From Clostridiales bacterium UBA7001 (GTDB lineage: Bacteria > Bacillota > Clostridia > TANB77 > CAG-508): a DNA stretch of 24,526 bases. The stretch covers positions 1-24,526 of the forward strand of contig DJXP01000028.1 in the NCBI GenBank assembly GCA_002449785.1, in the 5' to 3' direction. The notes below the pieces were generated by a model that saw only the letters and a list, made by a program, of their open reading frames with translations, searched no databases and was not told where the DNA came from. Position numbers and translations under genes: made by a program. Positions 1 through 6,743 of this stretch are shown piece after piece; the first letter of the stretch is position 1, and each line of letters begins with the position of its first letter.

Positions 1-1194
1 TGTGTTAATAATTTGGTATTTCATATTGGTTTAATAGAGTTAATTAGTTACTGGAAAAGTACATGTTCACCTAAAATTATTATTAAATGTGGCTATTTGA
101 ATCAAGATCAAATTGAATGGTGGAAAAAAATATATTTTTATGGATTAGGAGAGTTATTTTATACTAATAATATAAAAACAAATATTAGTGATTTTGTTGA
201 AATAGAATGCATAGGTAAAAAAGAAGATTTTGAATATGAAAAAAACGATGAATTATTTAATGGTTATATAGTTCCAATTGGAGGAGGAAAAGATTCAATT
301 GTTACTTTAGAAACATTAAAAGTTGATAAAAACTCAGATTATAGTTTAATTATAAATCCTAAGCCTGTAACACTCGAATGCGCACAAATAGCTGGATTTG
401 AGAATAAGAATATTATTGAAATTTATAGAAATATAGATAAGAATTTAATTGATTTAAATAAAAAAGGATTTATAAATGGACACACTCCTTTTTCTGCAAT
501 GTTGGCATTTTTATCATATTTTGTGGCATATATGCTTTCTAAAAAATATATTGCATTATCTAATGAAAGTAGTGCTAATGAGTCTAATGTAGTTGGAGAA
601 AAAATAAATCATCAATATTCAAAAAGCTTTGAATTTGAGTGTGACTTTGAAAATTATTCAAATAAATATTTAAAAACACCTGTAAAATATTTTAGTTTTT
701 TAAGGCCACTTAATGAATTACAAATTGCAAAAATTTTTTCAAAACATGAAAAATATCATAAAGTTTTTAAAAGTTGTAATGTTGGAAGTAAAGAAAAGAA
801 ATGGCAATGGTGTTGTAATTGTGCAAAATGTCTTTTTGCATATATAATTTTAAGTCCATACTTATATAAAGAAAAGCTAATTAATATATTTGGAACAGAT
901 TTATTTGAAAAAAATGAATTATTGAAAACCTTTATAGAATTAACAGGAAATGGAGATAATAAACCATTTGACTGTGTTGGTACATTTGAAGAAGTAAATT
1001 TTGCAATAAGTAAAACTATAAATAATATCGAAAAACAAAATGGAAAGTTACCATATTTGCTAAAATATTATAAAGACAATTACAATTTAGTAAATATTGA
1101 TAATGATATAACTATGAGATATAATGATAACAATAATTTAAATGAAGAGCAAAATGCTATATTGAGAAAAGAGGTGTTTTCTAGTGATAAATGA
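1..1194 (+). CDS. murL: MurL: UDP-MurNAc-L-Ala-L-Glu epimerase, 5'-truncated by window edge
   Basis: The enzyme inverts the terminal L-glutamate of UDP-MurNAc-L-Ala-L-Glu to D-Glu using ATP, in the cytoplasm, as an alternative to glutamate racemase. The reading frame is open from base 1. The first usable codon inside the window is a TTG at 13, but it has no Shine-Dalgarno site and the protein there is already inside the conserved FHIGLIELISYWK block. About 393 residues are visible where I recall the family at about 450, so the true start lies upstream. Numbering from the TTG, visible marks are an ATP-binding PIGGGKDS loop (88-95), NGHTPFSA (155-162), SNESSANES (183-191), NHQYSKSFEFE (199-209), a Cys cluster (C255, C267, C268, C270, C273) and KPFDCVGTFEE (317-327). 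It overlaps the next gene, a MurD2-type ligase, by 11 bp. That is the pairing described for the MurD2/MurL pathway in Xanthomonas. The family call rests on recalled motifs, not a search. Confidence 0.86.
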   Translation, partial: CVNNLVFHIGLIELISYWKSTCSPKIIIKCGYLNQDQIEWWKKIYFYGLGELFYTNNIKTNISDFVEIECIGKKEDFEYEKNDELFNGYIVPIGGGKDSIVTLETLKVDKNSDYSLIINPKPVTLECAQIAGFENKNIIEIYRNIDKNLIDLNKKGFINGHTPFSAMLAFLSYFVAYMLSKKYIALSNESSANESNVVGEKINHQYSKSFEFECDFENYSNKYLKTPVKYFSFLRPLNELQIAKIFSKHEKYHKVFKSCNVGSKEKKWQWCCNCAKCLFAYIILSPYLYKEKLINIFGTDLFEKNELLKTFIELTGNGDNKPFDCVGTFEEVNFAISKTINNIEKQNGKLPYLLKYYKDNYNLVNIDNDITMRYNDNNNLNEEQNAILRKEVFSSDK

Positions 1195-2530
1195 TTTAAT
1201 AGATTTTTTTAGAGATAAAAGGATTCTTATATTAGGTTTTGGAAGAGAAGGAATTTCAACATATAATTTAATAAGAAAATATTTGCCAGAACAAAAATTA
1301 TTTATTGCTGATAAAAAAGAAAATATTCAGGATAATTTTGATTTTTTAAAAAAAGATAATTTTGTTACAATTATAAGTGGAGAAAATTATTTAGATAATT
1401 TGAAAGATTATGATATTATAATGAAATCACCTGGAATATCTTTTGCTAATTTAGATACATTAGAATATCAAAATAAAATAAAATCACAACTTGAGTTATT
1501 ACTTGAATTCTTTGATAATTTTACAATAGGAATTACTGGGACAAAAGGTAAAAGTACAACAAGCTCATTAATATATAAAGTTTTAAAAGAGCAGAACAAA
1601 AATTGTATTCTTTTGGGTAACATAGGAATTCCAGTGTTTAATTTTATTGATAATCTTACTCAAGATGTGATAATGGTATTAGAAATGTCATCACATCAAT
1701 TAGAATTTATGAAGCATTCTCCTAATATTGCAATTTTATTAAATATATATGAAGAACATTTAGATCATTATAAATCTTATGAAAAATATGCAGAAGCCAA
1801 ATGTAATATATACAAATATCAAAAAAATAGTGATTATTTTTTATATAGTGCAGATAATGATATGCTATGTAAAATTGTAAAAGATACTAATGCTACAACA
1901 TATAAAGTTAGTATTAGTGGAAAAAGTGATTGCGATATATTCTTAAAAGAAGAAAAAGTATTTTTTAAAGATAAATATATATATGATAAAAATGAAAAAA
2001 GAAATCTAGTTGGTGATTATAACTTAAATAATATCATGTTTGTTTTAGGAGTTTCAGAAATATTAGGTTTGAATATGAAAGAAACTATAAAGAGCATTAG
2101 CGACTTTAAAACACTTAACCACAGATTAGAATTAGTTGGAAACTATGATGATGTTTTATATTATGATAATAGTATTGGAACTATTCCAAAGGCTACAATA
2201 GAAGCTGTAAAAGCTTTAAAAATAGTAGATACACTAATTATAGGTGGAATGGATAGGGGACTTGATTATACAGAATTTATAAAGTATTTAAATCAAAGTG
2301 AAATTAGTAATATTATTTGTATGCCCAAGACTGGACATGATATTGCTAAAGAATTAAAAAAAGAAAAATGCTATATTGTAGATACTCTAGAAGAGGCTGT
2401 TAGTACAGCAAAGCAAGTAACTAAAAAAGGTAAGATTTGCTTACTATCTCCGGCAGCGGCAAGTTATGGATTTTTTAAGAATTTTGAAGAAAAAGGGGAT
2501 TTATACCAAAAATTAGTAAAAAGCACCTAA
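1184..2530 (+). CDS. murD: MurD2-type UDP-MurNAc-L-Ala L-glutamate ligase
   Basis: This is a Mur ligase that joins glutamate to UDP-MurNAc-L-Ala with ATP in the cytoplasm. Visible parts are an N-terminal Rossmann-type LGFGREGIST (17-26), the ATP loop GTKGKSTT (119-126), the catalytic-type LEMSSHQ (166-172), HLDHY (192-196), NHRLELVG (312-319) and the C-terminal LSPAAASYGFFKNFEEKGD. Where classical MurD, which takes D-Glu, carries an NDSKATN-like segment, this protein has YDNSIGTIP (327-335). That change, and the overlap with murL, suggest the MurD2 subtype, which takes L-Glu and leaves inversion to MurL. The start is a GTG with GAGGTG at 1171-1176, seven bases upstream. It overlaps the murL stop, so translation is probably coupled. 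At 448 residues the length is normal for MurD. The ligase assignment is firm; the L-Glu preference is inferred. Confidence 0.88.
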   Translation: MINDLIDFFRDKRILILGFGREGISTYNLIRKYLPEQKLFIADKKENIQDNFDFLKKDNFVTIISGENYLDNLKDYDIIMKSPGISFANLDTLEYQNKIKSQLELLLEFFDNFTIGITGTKGKSTTSSLIYKVLKEQNKNCILLGNIGIPVFNFIDNLTQDVIMVLEMSSHQLEFMKHSPNIAILLNIYEEHLDHYKSYEKYAEAKCNIYKYQKNSDYFLYSADNDMLCKIVKDTNATTYKVSISGKSDCDIFLKEEKVFFKDKYIYDKNEKRNLVGDYNLNNIMFVLGVSEILGLNMKETIKSISDFKTLNHRLELVGNYDDVLYYDNSIGTIPKATIEAVKALKIVDTLIIGGMDRGLDYTEFIKYLNQSEISNIICMPKTGHDIAKELKKEKCYIVDTLEEAVSTAKQVTKKGKICLLSPAAASYGFFKNFEEKGDLYQKLVKST

Positions 2531-2542
2531 AAAGGTGCTTTT
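2519..2542. terminator. Bidirectional hairpin terminator between murD and the convergent membrane gene
   Basis: A perfect 9-bp stem AAAAGCACC/GGTGCTTTT encloses a 6-base loop, with A-runs on one side and T-runs on the other, so it can act in both directions. The left arm is the last codons of murD, whose TAA sits in the loop. The minus-strand gene stops just beyond the right arm. Confidence 0.8.
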
Positions 2543-2543
2543 C

Positions 2544-2918
2544 CTATTTATTAAAATAATCTCTTAAAATAAGTCCAATTCCCAAAGCAATTAAACCAAA
2601 TATTATAATGTAATCAAATAGTGTTGCATAACTAAAATAAAATCTTGTGTTCATTATAATACTTAAAACAAGTAATACTGCACTTATGATTAAACATATT
2701 CTAGGGGCTTTTTTATTAGGCTTTACGATATACCATATTAAACTTAAAATTAATGGTATAGTAACAAGTCCTGATGAAAATGAAAATGTGCCAATATAAA
2801 ATGTATGCCATCCAGAGCTTACAGTAACTTTTTGTGCTAATATAAATAGTCCAGAACATAGAAGAATTATTCCAATAAGGAACTCTATACTATGATTTTT
2901 ATTATTTTTGTCTTCCAT
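2544..2918 (-). CDS. Small four-helix membrane protein of unknown function
   Basis: I do not recognise a named family. The 124-residue protein has a short polar N-terminus and four hydrophobic segments, at about 11-30, 42-65, 71-90 and 97-118. The loops are short and basic residues (KPNKK, 66-70) lie between helices 2 and 3. It has no signal peptide cleavage site, no lipobox and no obvious catalytic motif. The ATG is preceded by a GAAGGG-type Shine-Dalgarno site about 11 bases away, and by a good promoter at 2957-2985, so it looks like a real single-gene unit. It converges on the murL-murD operon and shares its terminator. It is divergent from mgtE. Confidence 0.75.
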   Translation of the reverse strand: MEDKNNKNHSIEFLIGIILLCSGLFILAQKVTVSSGWHTFYIGTFSFSSGLVTIPLILSLIWYIVKPNKKAPRICLIISAVLLVLSIIMNTRFYFSYATLFDYIIIFGLIALGIGLILRDYFNK

Positions 2919-2956
2919 CTTTTTAAATTCCCTTCTAAATAATTTTTATTATATTA

Positions 2957-2985
2957 ATTATATATTTATAAAATGTTTTTGTAAA
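2957..2985 (-). promoter_or_regulatory. Sigma-A-like promoter of the small membrane protein gene
   Basis: Read on the minus strand, TTTACA (complement of 2980-2985) and TATAAT (complement of 2957-2962) are separated by exactly 17 bp. The -10 box lies about 38 bases before the ATG at 2918. Confidence 0.7.
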
Positions 2986-3036
2986 GAAAATAGCTGTGAA
3001 ATATTACAATACGAATAGTTTTTAGGCTCAAAATAA

Positions 3037-3065
3037 TTGACTTATAACTTTTAAAATATTATAAT
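3037..3065 (+). promoter_or_regulatory. Sigma-A-like promoter of mgtE
   Basis: TTGACT at 3037-3042 and TATAAT at 3060-3065 are 17 bp apart. Transcription would start near 3072, leaving a leader of about 29 bases before the mgtE ATG. That is too short for an M-box magnesium riboswitch. Confidence 0.8.
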
Positions 3066-3100
3066 AAATAGTGTGAAAAAAGTAAGAAAGGGGAAAAAGC

Positions 3101-4450
3101 ATGGAAGATAAAAACATTGAAATTGAAGAAGTTATTGAATTAATTGAAAATAAAAAAATTAATGAGTTACACAAATATTTAGAAAATATTAACAGTGCTG
3201 ATTTCCCGAGTATTTTAGAAAATATTGATGAAGAAAAAGTTATAATGGTATATAGACTTTTGTCTAAAGAAAAAGCTGCAGAAGTTTTTGTTGAGCTTGA
3301 CCATGATGACCAAGAAAAGTTAATAAATTGTTTGACAGATAGAGAAATTAAAAATGTAATGAATGAGCTTTTTATGGATGACGCTGTTGATATGATTGAA
3401 GAAATGCCTGCAAATGTCGTTAAACGTATTTTGGCAAACACTAAACCTGAAAGTAGAAAAATAATAAATGAACTTTTAAAGTATCCAGATGATACTGCAG
3501 GTTCTATTATGACTACAGAATTTATAGATTTAAAAGAAACCATGACTGTTGAAAAAGCATTTGATATTATTAAAGAAAGAGGACTTCAAAAAGAAACAGT
3601 TTATACATCATATGTACTTACAAAAGATAGAAGATTATTAGGTGTAATTGATATAAAAAGACTATTAGTAGCTGATAGAAAAGAATATGTTAAAGACATT
3701 ATGGATACAAACTTTATAAAAGTTCATACATTAGAAGACCAAGAAGAAGTTACTAAACTATTTGATAAATATGATGCAGTGGCAATTCCAGTAGTTGATA
3801 AAGAAGATAGATTAGTAGGTATTATTACAATAGATGATGCTATTGATGTTATGCAAGAAGAAACATTGGAAGATTTTGAAAAAATGGCTGCTATTACACC
3901 TACTGACGATACCTATATGAAAACTAGTGTATTTAAACATGCTAAAAATAGAATTTTATGGTTATTAATATTAATGCTTTCTGCAACAATTACGGGAACA
4001 ATTATTACTAATTATCAAGCTGCAATTGCAAGTTTACCTGTTTTAGTTGCATTTTTACCAATGCTCATGGACACAGGTGGAAACTCTGGTTCACAAGCCT
4101 CAACATTAATTATTAGAGGCTTAGCAATGGATGAGATATCTACTAAAGATATTTTTAAAGTTATGTGGAAAGAATTTAGAATTGGGTTAATTGTTGGAAC
4201 TGTACTTGCTATTGCAAATGGAATAAGAATATATATTCAATATAAAAGCATTCAAACATCAATTGTTGTAGCCTCAACCCTTGTTTGTACAGTAATTATT
4301 GCTAAATTGCTTGGATGTATAATGCCAATTACTGCCAAAAAACTAAAATTAGATCCGGCAATTATGGCATCTCCATTAATTACTACAATTGTAGATGCAT
4401 GTTCTGTTTTTGTATTTTTTAATATTGCAACAGCTGTTTTTCATTTATAA
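3101..4450 (+). CDS. mgtE: MgtE-family magnesium transporter
   Basis: This is a channel-like Mg2+ importer of the inner membrane, gated by cytosolic Mg2+ binding. The domain order is typical: an N-terminal acidic helical domain (about 1-130), two CBS domains (about 133-255; YPDDTAGSIMT at 128-137, VGIITIDDAIDVM at 239-251), a connecting helix, then five membrane segments from about 284. The pore signature PMLMDTGGNSGSQ spans 320-332, and the late helix DPAIMASPLITTIVD spans 418-432. At 449 residues it is full length. The start has an AAGGGG-type site about seven bases upstream and a strong promoter at 3037-3065. The two-component genes follow after 88 bp with no clear hairpin, so read-through into them is possible. 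Confidence 0.96.
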   Translation: MEDKNIEIEEVIELIENKKINELHKYLENINSADFPSILENIDEEKVIMVYRLLSKEKAAEVFVELDHDDQEKLINCLTDREIKNVMNELFMDDAVDMIEEMPANVVKRILANTKPESRKIINELLKYPDDTAGSIMTTEFIDLKETMTVEKAFDIIKERGLQKETVYTSYVLTKDRRLLGVIDIKRLLVADRKEYVKDIMDTNFIKVHTLEDQEEVTKLFDKYDAVAIPVVDKEDRLVGIITIDDAIDVMQEETLEDFEKMAAITPTDDTYMKTSVFKHAKNRILWLLILMLSATITGTIITNYQAAIASLPVLVAFLPMLMDTGGNSGSQASTLIIRGLAMDEISTKDIFKVMWKEFRIGLIVGTVLAIANGIRIYIQYKSIQTSIVVASTLVCTVIIAKLLGCIMPITAKKLKLDPAIMASPLITTIVDACSVFVFFNIATAVFHL

Positions 4451-4538
4451 TTTTAATATAAATTTAAGCTTTTTATTTTATAATAGTAAAAATGAATAAT
4501 ATAGTAAGTTAAAAATTGAAAGATGTATAGGAGATTTT

Positions 4539-5207
4539 ATGAGAGTTTTAATAATAGAAGATGATAAAATCCTAGCAAAAACAGTAGAGCAATGCTTAGG
4601 GTCAAAATATGCTTTTGATCATGCTTATGACGGAGAAGAAGGCGTTTTATATGCAAGGCAAGAAATATATGATGTTATTATTCTTGATATAATGATGCCA
4701 TATATGAACGGATATGAAGTTCTTTCTACAATTAGAAATGAAAAAATTTTTACACCAGTATTAATCCTAACTGCAAAAGATGGTATTGATGATAAAATAA
4801 AAGGTTTTAGAGTTGGTGCTGATGATTATTTAGTAAAGCCATTTAATAGAGAAGAATTAGTTGCGAGAGTTGAAGCGTTAATAAGAAGATCAAATGGTAA
4901 TTATTATCAGAATTCTATTGAATTTAACGGATTGGTTTTAGATTTGAATAGTCGTAGAGTATCTGCAAACGGAAAAGAAATTGTTCTTCAAGGAAAACAA
5001 TTTGATGTTTTGGAATATTTAATAAATTCAAAAAATACAATTATAACCAAAGATCAAATATTTGATAAAATTTGGGGATTTAATAGTGATACAACAACTA
5101 ATGTTATTGAAGTATATGCAAGCGGATTAAGAAAAGAGCTTAAAAAAATTGGATATGATAAATATTTAAAAACCATAAGAGGAGTCGGATATATTTGGTC
5201 AGAATAA
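4539..5207 (+). CDS. OmpR/PhoB-family response regulator
   Basis: This is a cytoplasmic DNA-binding regulator, phosphorylated by a sensor kinase. The receiver domain (about 1-115) keeps the acidic pair D8/D9, the phospho-acceptor D50 in ILDIMMP, T78 and K100 in LVKPF. The C-terminal winged-helix domain (about 125-220) ends in IRGVGYIWSE, as is usual for the OmpR class. At 222 residues it is full length. AGGAG sits six bases before the ATG. A TATAAT at 4479-4484 lies upstream, but no convincing -35 box accompanies it, so the promoter is uncertain. The kinase gene starts 51 bp downstream and is the likely partner. The stimulus and target genes cannot be read from the sequence. Confidence 0.95.
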   Translation: MRVLIIEDDKILAKTVEQCLGSKYAFDHAYDGEEGVLYARQEIYDVIILDIMMPYMNGYEVLSTIRNEKIFTPVLILTAKDGIDDKIKGFRVGADDYLVKPFNREELVARVEALIRRSNGNYYQNSIEFNGLVLDLNSRRVSANGKEIVLQGKQFDVLEYLINSKNTIITKDQIFDKIWGFNSDTTTNVIEVYASGLRKELKKIGYDKYLKTIRGVGYIWSE

Positions 5208-5258
5208 GTCTTTCATATTTTACTTAAATGTTGCTTTCAGAAAGGAAAGGAAACGATT

Positions 5259-6593
5259 ATGGAAGAAAAAGAAGAAGTCAGAAGAATATTATTGAAACAT
5301 ATAATATATAATATTATAGGATTTTCTACAATTTTTATAGTTTTTGGAATATTTGTTTTTGCTATGGTAAAAAGTATTACATATAACAGAATAGATGAAG
5401 AATTAAAAAGTAGTAAAGATAGAATTATGCAAGTTCAAAGTGAAGAATTAAATTCTATATTTGAAAGGCGAGAAATCGAATTTATTGAAAGGGATTCTTT
5501 TATTAAAGATTTCATAAATAGTAATCAAGATAATAATATATCAAGAAGAATAATGAATCCGAATGTTACTGTAATTATTAGAGATGTAGATAAAGAAAAA
5601 ATAATTAATGAAGATACAATTGGAAGATTAACAGATTATAAAGATGAGATATTATTTAATTCAAAATTATTAAATAAAATATATGAAGTTACGGTTGGTA
5701 ACAAATATTATTATAGATGTTTGAACTTCGTATATGATGGTGATGATGTTCAAGAAAACAGATATATACAATTATTGATAAATGTAGATAGTGAAAAAGA
5801 TTTGATTAATAATTATTTAAAAATAATTTCTTCAGCTGTTTTAATAGGAATAATTCTTTCAGTTTTAGCAAGTTATATTTTATCGAAGAAAACTTTAAAA
5901 CCACTTCAAGAAAATTTAGAAAAACAAGCGGAATTTGTTCAAAATGTATCACATGAACTTCGTACTCCACTTACAATTATTCAAGCAAAACAAGAATTAT
6001 TGCTTCAAGAACCAAATGCTAAAATAATAGATAAGTCTGAGGATATTATTTTAACATTAAATGAAACCAATAGGCTTACCAAACTTATAAAAGACTTAAT
6101 GATTTTATCTAGAGCTGATGGGAAAAAAATTACACTTCAAAAAGAAAATGTAAATATAGATGATTACATAATAGAGGTTATCACTCCTTATACGGAACTT
6201 GCTGAAATGCAGAATAAAAAGATTTTATTTAATTTGAACTATAAATCTGATATTGAAATTGATACAAGTAGATTTTATCAGCTAATGGTAATATTGATTG
6301 ATAATAGCTTAAAATATACTGAGCAAAGCGATAGTATAGAAATAAAAACTTATCAAAAAGATAATAAATTTGTTTTAGAAGTTAAAGATACAGGAATTGG
6401 AGTGAGTGATGAAGGCTTAAAACGTATATTTGAGAGGTTTTATAGAGAAGATAAAGCACGTGGAAGAGAAACTGGTGGAACAGGACTTGGACTTTCAATA
6501 GCGAGTTTGATAGTAAATGCACATGGAGGAACAATTAAAGCAATTCATAATGAACCCAAAGGTACTATATTTATAGTAAAACTTCCAAGATAA
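5259..6593 (+). CDS. Membrane sensor histidine kinase, partner of the upstream regulator
   Basis: A transmembrane helix (about 13-37) leads into an extracellular sensing region of about 150 residues, a second helix (about 188-208), a HisKA domain and an ATPase domain. The phospho-accepting His is H232 in NVSHELRTPLT. N349 (LIDNSLKYT) marks the N box, DTGIGV (377-382) the G1 box and GGTGLGLSI (406-414) the G2 box. Only about 20 residues separate the second helix from the H box, so there is no normal HAMP linker, an architecture also seen in CiaH-like kinases. The extracellular region resembles no domain I can name. Shine-Dalgarno-like AGGAAAGGAAA precedes the ATG. A repeat array starts seven bases after the stop codon. 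Confidence 0.95.
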   Translation: MEEKEEVRRILLKHIIYNIIGFSTIFIVFGIFVFAMVKSITYNRIDEELKSSKDRIMQVQSEELNSIFERREIEFIERDSFIKDFINSNQDNNISRRIMNPNVTVIIRDVDKEKIINEDTIGRLTDYKDEILFNSKLLNKIYEVTVGNKYYYRCLNFVYDGDDVQENRYIQLLINVDSEKDLINNYLKIISSAVLIGIILSVLASYILSKKTLKPLQENLEKQAEFVQNVSHELRTPLTIIQAKQELLLQEPNAKIIDKSEDIILTLNETNRLTKLIKDLMILSRADGKKITLQKENVNIDDYIIEVITPYTELAEMQNKKILFNLNYKSDIEIDTSRFYQLMVILIDNSLKYTEQSDSIEIKTYQKDNKFVLEVKDTGIGVSDEGLKRIFERFYREDKARGRETGGTGLGLSIASLIVNAHGGTIKAIHNEPKGTIFIVKLPR

Positions 6594-6597
6594 TTTT

Positions 6598-6680
6598 AAG
6601 GGACGTTTTTTTAGTTCGAAAATTTGGACTAAAGGGACGTTCTTTTTTAGTTCGAAAATCTGAACTAAAGGGACACTTTT
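6598..6680 (+). repeat. Tandem GGGAC hairpin repeats downstream of the histidine kinase
   Basis: Two near-identical units of 34 and 36 bp (from 6600 and 6634) and the start of a third (from 6670) each begin GGGAC followed by a T-rich stretch. Units 1 and 2 each contain a stem TTTAGTTC with GGACTAAA (one wobble) or GAACTAAA (perfect). The loops are the 8 bases GAAAATTT and GAAAATCT. Each hairpin is followed by GGGAC and then a T-run, so the array could terminate kinase transcription, although the T-run is offset from the stem. Related GGGAC hairpins lie at 11207-11255 and 15326-15368. Confidence 0.8.
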
Positions 6681-6743
6681 TTATGTTTAAAATATAATTA
6701 AACTGAGTATATTATAACTAAAGGAAATTTATAGGAGGATATT

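Noticed and set aside
2986..3100. M-box magnesium riboswitch before mgtE
   Set aside because: The promoter at 3037-3065 leaves a leader of only about 29 bases, and no M-box core sequence was seen.
3028..3543. Long minus-strand open frame opposite the start of mgtE
   Set aside because: It lies entirely over the mgtE promoter and N-terminal coding region, has a low-complexity Ser/Phe/Ile composition typical of a reverse-strand shadow, and has no family resemblance.
6598..6680. CRISPR array
   Set aside because: The units are adjacent with no spacers, number fewer than three and have no cas genes nearby; they are hairpin repeats.
6681..6743. CtsR operator before clpC
   Set aside because: No GGTCAAA-type heptad repeat is present in the gap.
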